From NCBI RefSeq assembly GCF_000149955.1, contig NC_030993.1, positions 3,801,453 to 3,865,452 of the forward strand: a DNA stretch of 64,000 bases, written 5' to 3'. Shown piece after piece: positions 52,847 through 64,000 of the stretch (position 1 is the stretch's first letter; every line of letters begins with the position of its first letter). The notes beneath the pieces were generated by a model. The model made no database searches and was not told the DNA's origin. It saw only the letters and a program-made list of their open reading frames with translations. The stretch is from Fusarium oxysporum f. sp. lycopersici 4287. Taxonomy: Eukaryota > Ascomycota > Sordariomycetes > Hypocreales > Nectriaceae. The position numbers and the translations under genes are program-made.

Positions 52847-54654
52847 CTACGACCTTGCGGAGTAAGCATCCCAAGCTTGAGCTAGATTATCGCGACCTAT
52901 CCTTGACCAAAGAGCTTGGACTTCATAAGACGGGCCCACCTCATAAGGTGTGCCCACCGTGGCTCTGTGAAGTTCCCCATTTCCATTTGCCCCATACACT
53001 CTCGTCTTCTTCGAAGCATGGAACTCGGCCCAAGGAGCCTCCCCATGGGTGAAACTAATGACATCTCGAGCAAATGCCGTTGCTGTCTTCTTCTGGGAGT
53101 CATTCATAAAGCCATTATAGTTCAAGAAAAGATAAGCTATGTCAAGGCAATGAGCTGAACGACCTTTATGCGGCCCTTCCCATGGGTTAGACTCATTAAA
53201 GTAATAGAGCCATGCCTGAGCCGGCCAAAAGGTAGCATATTGTTCTGACGTGGCGAAATACTTAATATCTGTTCCCAACTGGAGAATCTTGACGCATGTT
53301 CCATCATCACTGTCATCTTTTGAAATTCCATACTGACTGATAAAGCTCTCCAGCCTGACGTGGTGCTCCTCAGGAATGGACTTCATCAAAGATCTGGTGA
53401 AGCCTTCAGCCAAAGATCCCTTTTCTCTGTCTGCGAAGAGGCCCAGAATTTCGAAGACGACGGCATCAAAGTCAGTAGAACCAATCATTAGAGGAGGTCT
53501 ATGCTTGAGTGAAGCTAAATGAGTCTTGAGTGATCCGAATGAAAGCATTTGGTCTGTCTCTACCACGGGCCGCAGAGGAATCGAAAGCGGAACCTTGGAT
53601 AGAATGTCCTCTGGTGATATGGCAATCAGCGCTTCTAACTGATCCTCGCTTGATAGTGCTGAGTCTATTGCCAGACATTGGAGTACCGCATTATACGCAT
53701 CTTGGGTTACTTGTTTAGTAGATGAAGGAACAGCTAAGTTGTTTCCGCTTAAACAAATGGCTCGATCGAAAAGGGCTTCTCCAGGTAGGTCCAAGTCAAG
53801 TAGGTGCATGATGGAGCCTTGTAGAAATGATCAGCTGACTTGTCTACAACAACCGAGCTGTCCTGAACACTTACTGCCTCCTGCGCTCTGGCCAATGGCA
53901 GTGATACGAGTTGGATCGCCAGCAAACCCGCCAATATGGCGACGAACCCATTGGAATGCTGTCTTTTGATCGAGAATGCCTCTGTTTGGTGGGATACCCG
54001 TAGCTCTCATCTCGTCACTGTCCAGAAACCCTGCGACTCCAAGTCGGTAACTGTTTGCCATCAGCAACAGAGACCTCCAGCAAGAACAAGCGTAGGCTTG
54101 ATCTGAAGAAGGGGTCCTACTTGATTGACACACCAATGATAGGTTTTCCGATAGACTGGGAATATGCAACGATGGCAGCCATATCATAATGTGGCGCCCC
54201 GCTGTCACCTATGATGAATGCTCCTCCATGAATAAAAACAAGCACGGGGAACTTTGCATTGTTGTCGTTGACGGTTAATTCGGGAGCGGTGATGTCGAGA
54301 GTCAGGCCGTTAAGGTCAGACATAGGACGGTCATGTGGCTTGTCTAGAGCTTTTTGGATGAGGCCAAACTCAATATCACATGCCAGGGGTGGTCTAACAA
54401 CAGTTGGGCTGTGAGGAGGATGGACAATTAGCTCAAATCATGCTCGCAGATCTGGGGAAGAGCCTGGTGAACGCAACAACTTACCCGCGATTCGTCGCAT
54501 CAACTGTTCCCCCATAATTGGCCTTCAGTTCTGGAGCAGCAAAGCGATGAGCTAGAGTGGCATACTGAATGCCCAGATATTGTACGACTCCTTGACCATC
54601 TAACTTGAAGCCTTGGATATCACCCAATTGGGTATGGTTAAGCGTAAACGCCAT
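52847..54654 (-). CDS. Type-B carboxylesterase/lipase (534 aa), intracellular
   Basis: Exons 54485-54654, 54121-54408, 53875-54050 and 52847-53817 join to 535 codons. The start is MAFTLNHTQLGDIQG; YLGIQYATLAHRF is the family's N-terminal signature. VLVFIHGGAF is the oxyanion-hole loop, GVSINYRLGVAGFL follows, and the nucleophile elbow GQSAGG carries the catalytic serine. HCLDIAYLF near residue 440 contains the probable catalytic histidine. There is no signal peptide, unlike most fungal lipases of this fold, so an intracellular ester or lactone is the likely substrate. It stands next to the regulator at 55240. Confidence 0.88.
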
Positions 54655-55239
54655 GATTGGGGCAAAAAAGAGGGGAACGTGATATTATCAAATGTTTACA
54701 AATGGCGGAGTAAAGAGGAGAACGCTACAATTGTAGCCGAAGCGAGGACTTTAAGGCTTCGGATGAGGAAGCTAGAGCGGCCGCTTGGCTGATCCGCCTT
54801 ACCATCACTGGCTAAACTCTTCCTTGTTACCCCGGATTTCTCCCCGCCTAGGTAGCTATCCGACGGACCGAGCTGGGGATAAGAGTGCACTTGCCGCCAG
54901 ATGATACCTCAAATATCGCGTGGATGAATATCATTACCCGGCCCAGTAACTTGTCATGCATCTGTAAGCGAGAGACGAGGAGCCATTCGTTTATACCCCG
55001 CTAAACCTAGGTTATGATGTAGTCTACCCCCTAGCTTCCCCGCACAATGTGCAGATATTGATATCACTAACTCGCAAACGTTAGAGTCTCGGCTCTGGGG
55101 GCGGCAAATGATTGTAGACAATGCTAGGCCAGACATATCCATCTTGGCATAGCTGATTCATCCTGAATTCAATCCCCACTAAACAGCTTTTGATGAATTG
55201 ACAAGCGGCAAGTGTATCATTACAACCAAGATTCTCATC
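54655..55239. promoter_or_regulatory. Divergent promoter between carboxylesterase and Zn2Cys6 regulator
   Basis: 585 bp with no supported gene. Several CCG/CGG triplets are present (for example near 54775-54790, 54843 and 54867) but no clear spaced pair was recognised. Confidence 0.45.
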
Positions 55240-57718
55240 ATGCCTCGTCCTAAGGTTCGCGCGGAAGATCGTAGACGCGCTGTCATAGCCTGCGTACCTT
55301 GCCAAAACAGCAAGAAGAGATGTGACTCACAAACCCCATGCGCCAATTGCCGCCGGCGGGACTACGTCCCCTATTGCATCTACGATCCCGAGGCAGCTCG
55401 GCCGCGTCGCATGAGCAGCAAAGCACAACGTCGAGCGATGAGCCGGAGCAGTGACATCATTTCCAGCGGCAACGATGAATGCTCCAGTCTCGATTACATT
55501 GTTTGCTCTGATGTAGCAATATCCGCCAACGAAAGCGATACACACGAGCAAGTGCAGGCACCTCAGACGCCAGAGTCTACAGTCGGACAACAGTCGAACG
55601 AGACTCCCGACACAACGTTCTCATCTTGCATGTCAAATGTGGGCAGTCAGGATAAGAGTTCAGAGGGCGAAAACCGTGAGTACAAGTCAATGAATCGCCA
55701 ATCAACTCTTCAAAGCTTACTGTCTTTGTAGTATCAATGGGCGATTCTGCATCGCTTTCTTTCCTCGACTTCCTACGTCACACGTTCCTCTGTTATATGG
55801 GGCCATCCCCGTTCACCGACAAAGAACGGGCCAAGGCTATGCTGGAGTCATCGTATCCTCAAGCCTCGCACGACATCGCCGAGGACAGCCCGGACAGCCA
55901 GCTAACCTTGGAAGAGAAGCGAGACTACATCCAGAGATTCTTAGTCGCAGTATGGTTGGCGGTTCACTCTGGCAGGCAAGGAGCTAACAGAGTACCTTAG
56001 ACGACCGGGATTATATATATTTACTCTCCTAAACAACTGTTAGAGTTGCTCGAAGAGACTGAAGAAGGCAGGGGCCGCTCCGGCGCCTCTGGTCTATCTC
56101 AATCTTGCCAAAAAGGCGCCATCATCGACTTGGCTATTGCCGTCGGCGGGCAGGGCTGTAGAACGAGCCCCAAGACTCTTTATCATGCGCAGAAGCATTT
56201 TGATCGTGGTCAAAAGGTAGCCTTTGAGGGTATGCTACTAGACCCTACAGGTGATCTAGTAGCTATCTTTCTACTGATGAGTATCTACATGGTGAATGCA
56301 TGCAAGAGAGACGGGGCTTTTATATATCTGGGTGTTGCGACTCGAGTGGCACATGCGATTGGTTTACATTTACCCGAGTCTTATCGCCATCTGACCCCAG
56401 AAACGCATAGATTCAGGTAGGTGACCTTATGGATTTAACCCCAAATGCTTGACGAGAGCAATAATGGTGAGAAGCTGACACACGTGTACCAACAGGCTTC
56501 AGGTATGGAAAAGCCTGCGCATCTTAGACATTGCATTCGGGGCCGTCCTCGCCCAGACCCCAGCCTCATCCCCAAGACGTGGAATAAGTAACCCATCATT
56601 CTCAGTACCAGATGGCCCAGAACCGTGCACGCCGGAGTTCACATCCATGTCAGCATGCTACGGAGTCTGCACTATACTCGAACAGATCACGTATCACCTC
56701 AACAACAAACAAGACACGAATCTGACGTCGATAAAAGAACTTCTGAGACAGCTCCGTGACTGGAGCTCAGCATTGCCATCGAGCATGACAAATTGCACAG
56801 TCAGCTCGCCGATGTCTCCGGAGCAGTGGTGGCAGACGTTGGGCAACTTTGCTGTCTCAGCCTTTTATTATTACACTGTTATGTTGGCCACTAGACCGAT
56901 TCTAATATCCTGTATGCTCGTGAAGCTGAAACGCCTAGATCGGTCAGATGGTGCATTTGGGCCATATGGAACAAGCGATCGAGAGACAAAGGAGTTGGCT
57001 CAGGTCTGCATTGATGCGGCTGTCTTGCTGGTGGAGACAACGCGGAGAACGCAATCTGCTGGCCTACTCATACAGAACATGACGTTACTCAAGTAAGAAC
57101 TCTCACTTCCCCTCGATCGAAACATGTCCTAACTGTAGGTCAAGAGCTTGGATTTTCAGTGCCTGTCTCATCATGGCCTTTTCCCTCTTCGTTGAGGCCA
57201 CGCTATCAGAAAGATCAGCAACGTTCGAGACCGAGGCAGCTCTACATAGCGGAATTGGTATTATTCGGGATCTGGATCGTACAAGTCCTCAAGCCCACCG
57301 CTATCTAGATGTCTTAACGGAGCTTCGCAACGCACTACAGAGCTACCGCGAGCGTCTTATTCCACCTCGGAGAAAGAGCAGTGGACAATTTCTCAGCCAG
57401 ATCTTTACACTAGACCATGAGAAAAGTATTCCAGCAGATTCAGACACTGAAATATCAGCATTCGCTACATCTGCTACGCTCAATGACGCAGGCGATGAAC
57501 CATCTGGAGGATTGTTGATGCTGCAACAGGTGACGGAAGCGACGCAGACCATGGGTAGTATGTGGCGACTACCAGATGAAGGCCAGGCATTTGTTGACGA
57601 ATGTCTGCCCATGGCACTAGGAGGACCTGATATTCACTGGGACGGGATATCAGTCCAGGGAACGGATAACTTTCTGTTCGATACAGAGCCATTTACTGAG
57701 ATGTTGAGCCATTTCTAA
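55240..57718 (+). CDS. Zn2Cys6 transcription factor with fungal_trans domain (748 aa)
   Basis: Exons 55240-55675, 55732-55949, 56001-56416, 56496-57092 and 57139-57718 join to 749 codons. The zinc cluster is IACVPCQNSKKRCDSQTPCANCRRRDYVPYC; KNSKKRC-type loops are frequent in this class. Ser/Asp-rich linker, then FLDFLRHTF, TTGIIYIYSPKQLLELLEET, HAQKHFDRGQKVAFEG and FIYLGVATRVAHAIGLHLPE, the last being the classic fungal_trans motif. The second intron is supported by the continuous VATTGIIYIYSPKQ join. Divergent from the carboxylesterase and followed within 70 bp by the NmrA-like gene on the other strand, so it may control the right-hand gene group. Confidence 0.9.
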
Positions 57719-57785
57719 GCGTTATAGTTATTCTTTTATTTAATTCCACTTATATACACAAAATACCCAATTCTCTTCAAAGCAC

Positions 57786-58733
57786 TTAGTTATCCCCAAC
57801 CAATGTCTTGAGAATTTCAGCAGGTGTATTCTTGGGCGCAGCAATCTGGAGGACCTCCTTGCTTGTCGTGGCAACTCCGCATTTCCCCTCCCATGCAGTT
57901 TCCGGAGCATGCTTAATTGACAGGATGACATTCTTGGATTGCTGTGTATGGGCTGCGAACTGTTCAATCATCGACATGTCCTTGAAGATGACATCCTCAA
58001 CCTTGGTACCGATATACTCCTCAACAAGACCGACAATTTGACGTCCAGTGATATCCTCGGGCCCATTCATGACGTATTTAGCCTTGCTGTGCGGAGTAAC
58101 ATCCTCCGAAGCCAAAAGGTGGGCTGCAAAGACTCCTACTTCATTGGAATCGATGATGCCAACAGGAGCATCCTCTGAAGCCATGAGCCTCAAGGTTTCT
58201 TGCTTCCCGGTCTCGCGGAACGTCTTGATCAAGCCGGCCGCGGGACCGAGCCAAAATTGCGTAAATACATTAGGCTGCAACGAAGTCCATTTTAGTCTAT
58301 CAAACTCGGGCGAGCTCAGCAAGGTCTCAATCGCCCAATGCGTCCTTGGATAATACGCGGGGCAATCAGGACGGACGTTCGCAGCAGTTGTTGAGATCCG
58401 CACGACGTATTCCACGCCAGCGTGGAGAGCAGCGAGATGGAATGTAGACTCCTCGGCGAAGTGATTGGGTTCGTTGTGCGAGGCGATAAAAGCTCTGACG
58501 ACGTGGCGTTCTCGGAGCCAACCGGCGGTGATCTCAACCCAATTCTGTTCGATGACCTCGACGTTTGGCAGGCGAGCGAGTTGCTGGGCAGCAGGTCCGC
58601 TAGAAGACCGTGTGAGAGCAAGAATCTTGTAGCCAGAAAAGGTCTTGTTGTCTTTGAGAAGTTCCGACAACGTTGCGACAACGCCTCTTCCGGTATTGCC
58701 AGTGGCGCCGGCGACAAGAAATGCAGGAGACAT
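57786..58733 (-). CDS. NmrA-like NAD(P)-binding protein (315 aa)
   Basis: The preferred start is the Met at 58733 (MSPAFLVAGATGNTGRG); an upstream in-frame Met exists at 58766. The glycine-rich GATGNTGRGVVATL is the Rossmann site with the NmrA/HSCARG-type spacing. Later blocks include YVVRISTTAANVRPD, LQPNVFTQFWLG and YVMNGPEDITGRQIVGLVEE. Members are redox-sensing regulators or reductases; the active-site YxxxK of classic dehydrogenases is not obvious. Convergent with the Zn2Cys6 gene. Confidence 0.88.
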   Translation of the reverse strand: MSPAFLVAGATGNTGRGVVATLSELLKDNKTFSGYKILALTRSSSGPAAQQLARLPNVEVIEQNWVEITAGWLRERHVVRAFIASHNEPNHFAEESTFHLAALHAGVEYVVRISTTAANVRPDCPAYYPRTHWAIETLLSSPEFDRLKWTSLQPNVFTQFWLGPAAGLIKTFRETGKQETLRLMASEDAPVGIIDSNEVGVFAAHLLASEDVTPHSKAKYVMNGPEDITGRQIVGLVEEYIGTKVEDVIFKDMSMIEQFAAHTQQSKNVILSIKHAPETAWEGKCGVATTSKEVLQIAAPKNTPAEILKTLVGDN

Positions 58734-59094
58734 GTTAATGAGGGAAGTTTTAAAGAAAGTAGACACTTAGGTATGGCAAATCAAAAAGAAGTTTAAATTA
58801 GATAATGGAATTTTATACCTTTGCTATAGCTGCAGGAGTTACGATTAGTTATCCGGCCGTTGTAAAGGTTCGGACTGATTATTAAACAAACTCTATTATT
58901 AATATAGAGCTGCGGACTCCGCTGTTAATATGGAGCTGCGGACTTTGCTATTTTTTGTCAAATATGGAGATACCAACCCACAGAAGAACAAGACTGGCAC
59001 TATGCTCATACTAAACCAGAATTCAAGCCACGGATGCTGATACAAATAACGTTATACTCATTGAAGATGGCACATGTTTCAAATATCAGACCAT
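58734..59094. other. Intergenic region with a 26-bp tandem duplication
   Basis: Promoter of the NmrA-like gene and 3' flank of the dehydrogenase gene. Contains the repeat at 58899-58950; otherwise nothing. Confidence 0.5.
58899..58950. repeat. 26-bp tandem duplication, two copies
   Basis: Units 58899-58924 and 58925-58950 share TTAATAT.GAGCTGCGGACT..GCT with four differences. GAGCTGCGGACT includes a CGG triplet. Confidence 0.75.
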
Positions 59095-60145
59095 TCATCG
59101 CCCTAATGTCTGATGTTAGCAAACATCCTCTCAAAAGTACATAGTAGAAGGAAATCATAGTACTCACCGTCCCAAGGGCCTTTTGCCCACGCCAGAAGTC
59201 CTCCGTAAGAGGCCCAAACCACTCGGACATTGTCCTATCAATGCCTACCTCAGTGTCATACCCTTTGCCACCAGCCACTAGAACAGACTTCCCGTTTAAA
59301 CTCTTATCCGCCGCCAACTGAACGATGAACTGCGCAACATCACTGGGCGCATTGAGTGGGAGTTGATGCTTATCCCAGATGGAACGCACATTATCAATCA
59401 TTTGTGTATCCGTCGCCCAGGGACACACGACGTTGATGCGAATGTTGAACTTGGCTGCAGCTAGTGCTCGTAATGACCTCATCAGTCCTATGATGCCATG
59501 CTTTGCAGCGCTGTAGGCGAAGAGACCAGCTGCCTCTGTTATTCCAGCGATAGAAGACACCAAGACAATAGACTTGGAGAAGTCGCTTGAATTGATCGTA
59601 TCTGCATTTGCCTTCATGAAAGCAAGAGCTAATCGACAAAAGAGAACAACGCTCGTCAGGTTGATGTCGATAGTATTCTTAAGCGGTTGTGGTTCCGTCA
59701 TTACTGCCTCGAGGCTCAGTTGGTCCGGCCCAAACCAACCATTAGGTTCTATGATAGCAGCGCAAGAGATTGCCATATCGACACGACCTCTTTCTTCATA
59801 GGGCGTCTTGAAGAGCTGTAGCTGTTCGTTGTAGTTGCGGACGTCGAGCTTCTGGAAATGTACCGATCCACCACTGTGAGGCATGCTTGACTGGAGATGG
59901 CTAACCATTTGATGACCCTTGACGTCATCCACGTCGCCGAAATAAACATGGGCGCCTCTCTCGTACAACAATGAAATTGTTGCTGCTCCAATTCCTTGCG
60001 CACCACCTACGCGCACCATCAGTAAATAATGTAAAACAGGACTTGGTGAAACTTGGATAGTGAAATGTTAGGCATTACCTGTCATAACAACAACCTTTCC
60101 CTTCACATTATCTGCGATATCTGAGGAGAAGAATATTTCGGCCAT
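59095..60145 (-). CDS. Short-chain dehydrogenase/reductase (306 aa)
   Basis: Exons 60079-60145, 59168-60006 and 59095-59109. The first splice (72-bp intron) rebuilds VVVMTGGAQGIGAATISLL, the TGxxxGxG cofactor site, with GDVDD as the acidic position that favours NAD. ISCAAIIEPNG stands in place of the NAG motif; the catalytic set is S in VLVSSIAG, and YSAAKHG (YxxxK). The last tiny exon adds TLGR and a stop; without splicing the frame runs to 59006 with unrelated residues. Similar to 15-hydroxyprostaglandin dehydrogenase-like and other alcohol dehydrogenases of fungi. Divergent from the SDR at 60498. Confidence 0.88.
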
Positions 60146-60497
60146 GGTTGGTTTTGGTAAAATTGGGCACATAGAGAGAATAGTAAATGACGGAGACGGC
60201 AGCGACAGGCGCCCTTGGAGAAGGAGATGCTTTTTGAAAGGTCTTAGATGTTAGACTAGTGTTCTCTGTGGTTGTGCTGTAGCGTGTAGGTGCTGTTGCC
60301 GACAGTGGGGGGAGCACCGGGTACTCGGCATTCCCGCGCGGCATCGACACCTATTTACCGTCCCGCGTTTACATCTTTGCATTGCACTCTGGAATCTCTA
60401 CTATATCTGCGGGGAGAGTATTATCAGTTGTGGTTCATTGCATCTCAGCATCACTGAGTTCAGTCACTTTCGTCTGATTCTCGTCTTGACTTTCAAA
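60146..60497. promoter_or_regulatory. Divergent promoter of two SDR genes
   Basis: 352 bp between start codons. Contains a run of GC-rich sequence (60296-60365) with CGG/CCG triplets. No sequence-specific site could be assigned. Confidence 0.45.
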
Positions 60498-61490
60498 ATG
60501 TCGCCCTCTTTTGACTCAGCCACTGTCATCTCATCTCAGACTCAACGTTTGTCAGTCGTTGTTACCGGTGGCGCAAGTGGCATCGGTTTGGCTATAACCC
60601 GTCACTTCGCTTCCCAGGGTCACATGGTGGCCGTTCTGGATGTCAACTCAAAGACAGGATCAGGTGTTGTTGCAGAAGTGTCAAAGCAGTACCCCCAAGC
60701 GAAGCTGAGTTTCAAATGGTGCGATGTATCATCTTGGGAAGGGCAGTACGCAGTCTTCGAACAAGTGTATCGTGAGCACGAGAATCGAATCGACATTGTC
60801 ATTGCTAATGCGGGAATTTCTGATCCTGTAGTCGGAGCTCTCGATTGCACTCCTACAGAGTTTCCCCGGAAGCCGAACCTGAGGATGCAAGAGATCAATC
60901 TGAATGGATTAATTTACAGTCAGTTATGCCTTTCCACTAATCCTTTTTACTCTGTAGACTGACGGACAATGATGACCGTAGGTGTTGGGCTTGCCGTGCA
61001 TTATATGCTCAAGAACAAGGTTGGAAGTTGTCTCCCAAATTCGAGAGGCTCCATCGTTTGCACATCATCATCCGCAGCCATTTATCCGTTCCCAGTTTCA
61101 CCACTCTATTCCGCATCCAAGGCCGGCATTATAGGATTGGTTCGTTCGATGGCTATCAGGCTTGAAGAACGAAAGATCCAAATCAACGCTCTTGCACCTG
61201 GAGTATTGGGTCAGTTTAGGGTGCCCAAGTACCTGAGTATTGCTATCCGCCTGCTGACAGACAATACAGAAACAAATATCACTCCGGATAAGGAACTCTT
61301 CAAGGCAATGATAATCACACCAATCTCAACCTTGACAAGAGCTGTTTCGCAATTTGTGACAGACCCTTCCAGGACCGGGCAGGTGGCGGAACTGAACGAG
61401 GATACCATTACACTGAGACCTCATGCAGACTATGCTGATGCTGGGGCGGAGCATAATAACAAGATGTTTTACAAATTAGGTCATGCTTGA
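60498..61490 (+). CDS. Short-chain dehydrogenase/reductase, 15-PGDH-like (309 aa)
   Basis: Start MSPSFDSATV at 60498 is preferred over the upstream in-frame Met at 60438. Exons 60498-60918 and 60982-61490 join at GLIYS-VGLAVHYM; the donor is the uncommon GTCAGT. Cofactor site VVVTGGASGIGLAITRHF with VLDVNS (Asp, NAD preference), IVIANAGIS, then catalytic Ser in CTSSSAAIYPFPVSPLYSASKAG (YxxxK). INALAPGVL is the usual post-helix block. It is a paralogue-like partner of the divergent SDR, suggesting sequential oxidation or reduction steps. Confidence 0.88.
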
Positions 61491-62204
61491 GATACTGTAA
61501 TGTGGGCTGGATATTTGATTGCATTTACAGCATCATTTCTTCCAGAGCCGCGTCTTCTCAGTTTTCTCTTCCTTGATTGAAGTGCTTTACTACGAATACG
61601 ACTAAATTGTGCTAAAACACCTGGCCTTCGTATACCAACATCCCTATGTACTAGCGATATTAGTCCCTTCAGTTCAATGCCCACTGCCGAATATTGTGAC
61701 AGCCAAGCAAGCGGCAAAGGGACCGACCCATGATGTCCATCCATCCCGCCCCCGCACTACCCCACGATCTGCATCTTAACACATGGCCAGAGACTAACGA
61801 TGCAAGCTTAATGGAGCAACAAATGCGTTACTACTGGCTAGCTATGGCTGTAACTCCAGCTTCCTTGTCATGTCTTGGCAAGATGTTGGGCCTGTAACCC
61901 TAATGACGATTAAGTGTCGGCAGATGGCCCTTGACAACTGTCGGCTGGAGGGATCAACTATACCATTGGTCTACCACGAAGCGAAAAACGACTCTGCCAA
62001 TCCAGTCCGTGCTCCTTTACCCCATGAATCTTGTTAACTCATAGCATATCCCTGAATAACGTCGGCCATATGCTCCCGAAGTGACCTATAAGTTACCCAG
62101 ATCTTCAAAACTCTCCTTAGCTTTCTGGTCATACCTAGCTATCTTCTCTTTCCCGGTCATATTGCTATCTCCCTCGACTACCCTCAAAATCTGTTCTCAT
62201 CATC
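61491..62204. other. Intergenic region, nothing seen
   Basis: Promoter of the MFS transporter with a C/T-rich leader near 62130-62200. The minus ORF at 61481-61744 is unsupported. Confidence 0.5.
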
Positions 62205-63952
62205 ATGGGACTGGGTGTACTTCCTGATCGCCACCTCTCCGATGTCCCTGGGACATCATTCCTCAATGAGAAGGGTCTCTCTTCCAGCTTAGAAGGTGCT
62301 ACTGAAAAGGATCATGGCAACCTTAAACACGATACAACAGGCAAGATCGTCCTTGTTCCTCAACCCTCTGACGACCCCAACGACCCTCTCAATTGGCCGA
62401 GATGGAAAAAAGAGATGTTCACTGTCTCTATAGTCATCGGCTGCGGCTGCGTTGGTGCTATAGGACCGCTTCTTGGCCCAGCGCTGGTGCCCCTTGCAGA
62501 GACGTTCGATGTGCCTCTTCAGACATTCACGCTGGGCTTTACCGGAGCTCTTCTCATCGCTTTGGCATTTGGTAACCTCTTCTGTAACTCGTTGGCAATG
62601 ATGATTGGCAAGCGGCCAGTTTATCTCATCACTGCACTGGGCCTGCTGTGCTCAACGATCTGGACCGCAGTAGCCAAAGACTTTGTCTCGCTCGCCGTTT
62701 CTCGCGCTATTCAGGGTTTTTGCATGTCCCCAATGGAAGCCCTGGTTCCGGCATCGATCTCTGACATCTGGTTCGTTCATCAGAGAGGATTTCGGAACGC
62801 GGTTTTTAACCTGGGTGTCCTTGGTGGCATCAATCTTGCTTCACCTATTGGTTAGTGCTTGTATCCATCCTTCATCTTGTCTAGTATTGATTTCATGCTA
62901 TTAGCCGGCGCTATCATCGACAAATATGGCTACAGGACCTGCCTCTGGGCCATGGCTGGTGCCTTTGGGGTTCAGCTTCTACTTACCTTCTTTTTCATGC
63001 CTGAGACAGCTTACAAGCGCCCTAATGACTCAGAGATTCCAATGAGCTCTCACAAGGAGGAAACTTCTCCTGCGGAGGACAAGAAGTGCGTATCTCAAGT
63101 CGAGAACCGAGCCTCAGTCTGTGACAGTGCTTCCAGCCCAGAACAACACTCATTCTTTTATGAACTCCGGCCCTGGAGCGGTTATTACGATTCCTCAGGG
63201 TTCTGGTATAGCATCTTTGCACCATTCAAAATGCTTGGTTCTCCAGTGGTTATTTGGGGATGCTTCCAGTTGACCATTTGCATGAGTTGGCTAGTGCTCC
63301 TTGCTTCCACGTTTTCGCAAATCTTCACCGGGCCCCCATACAACTTCTCTGTTACCCAAGTAGGGTTGACGAATCTGTCATCGTTTGTTGGTACTTTCAT
63401 CGCTACGGCGTTGGCTGGTCTGATGGTAGATGGATTAGCCACGTTTATGGCTAGGAGAAATGAGGGAATCTACGGTAAGACATTATCCACTGACCAGAAA
63501 GTTAGCCAGAACATGTTTGCTGACAGCTCCTTATCGCAGAGCCTGAATTTCGTCTTCCAATCCTTGCTCTTCTGACTACACTTGGTGGCAGTGGCTTTTT
63601 CGGCTATGGCCAGAGCCTTGCAAACGCTGAACCTTGGCCAATCCCTGTCATCGTCTGCTTGGGTATGGTCAACCTCGGAGTCCAATTCGGCATCGTTGGA
63701 GTTGTATCCTATGTAGTCGACTCCCATCGTCGTGAGGCTGTTGAAGCATACGCAATGATGAGTTTCACCAAGAATGTCTTTGCCTTTGGCATGAGCTTCT
63801 ATATGAACGACTGGGTTGCGATCCAAGGTGTGAGGGGTGCCTTCTTCGTAATTGGCGGGATGACCATTGCGATCAGCTTGGCAACAATCCCTATGTACAT
63901 CTACGGAAAGAGAGCACGAAGCTTTGCATTTCGCCATGGGTTTCTTCTATAA
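62205..63952 (+). CDS. MFS transporter, DHA1/HOL1-like drug:H+ antiporter class (542 aa)
   Basis: Exons 62205-62850, 62905-63474 and 63540-63952 join to 543 codons. The N-terminal tail ends in DPNDPLNWPRWKK, the PLNW signature of fungal DHA1/HOL1-like transporters. Helix 2-3 loop is FCNSLAMMIGKRPVYL; RAIQGFCMSPMEALVPASISDIWF is the antiporter-type helix-4/5 block; INLASPIAGAIIDKYGYR follows. The second half shows EPEFRLPILALL and AVEAYAMMSFTKNVFAFGMS. A long central loop (residues about 270-340) is acidic and polar. Probably a plasma-membrane exporter or importer of small organics. It closes the right-hand gene group. Confidence 0.88.
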
Positions 63953-64000
63953 TACTATTCTAATCAATAAACTTATAATTTGTTCATAATCAGGAAGTAA

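Overview
The window is a piece of a filamentous ascomycete chromosome, most probably a Fusarium (Hypocreales). The reasons are genes with many 45-110 bp GT-AG introns, a high share of Zn2Cys6 regulators, secreted plant-wall and glycoside enzymes, small secreted proteins with Kex2-type sites, and an AT-saturated block that looks like repeat-induced point mutation (RIP). No tRNA, rRNA, CRISPR or intact transposon was recognised. Two assembly gaps (4395-5185 and 40665-41130) each truncate a gene. Exon boundaries were worked out by hand from splice signals and reading frame and have no transcript support.

Left part (1-29.7 kb): a truncated F-box/LRR-like end; an M24 hydrolase resembling DMSP lyase DddP with a frame break; the RIP-like block with a 40-copy hexanucleotide array; a GH93 arabinanase cut by the first gap; a small Cys-rich secreted protein; an ankyrin protein; a second secreted protein; a LaeA-like methyltransferase with ten introns; a mucin-like single-pass membrane protein; a protein with a fungal ubiquitin-like domain; two Zn2Cys6 regulators flanking an arrestin-like adaptor; and a 910-residue disordered protein carrying several Gly/Ala-zipper repeats.

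Middle part (29.9-40.7 kb): a likely N-methyl-amine catabolic cluster. A Rieske choline/betaine-type monooxygenase and an MFS transporter are divergent, followed by a Zn2Cys6 regulator and a sarcosine-oxidase-type flavoenzyme ending in the peroxisomal signal SKL. A Baeyer-Villiger monooxygenase lies divergently next to the oxidase. The octamer CGGATTCT and palindromic CGG elements recur in the promoters of the Rieske and oxidase genes, which suggests common control.

Next part (42.2-52.5 kb): a likely glycoside or saponin utilisation cluster. It holds a secreted saponin-hydrolase-like protein, a Zn2Cys6 regulator, a divergent GH78 rhamnosidase-like enzyme without signal peptide, and an MFS sugar transporter whose promoter has nine CreA-type motifs in 226 bp.

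Right part (52.8-64 kb): a type-B carboxylesterase, a Zn2Cys6 regulator, an NmrA-like protein, two divergent short-chain dehydrogenases and an MFS drug/H+ antiporter-type transporter. This resembles a detoxification, degradation or small secondary-metabolite locus of unknown substrate.
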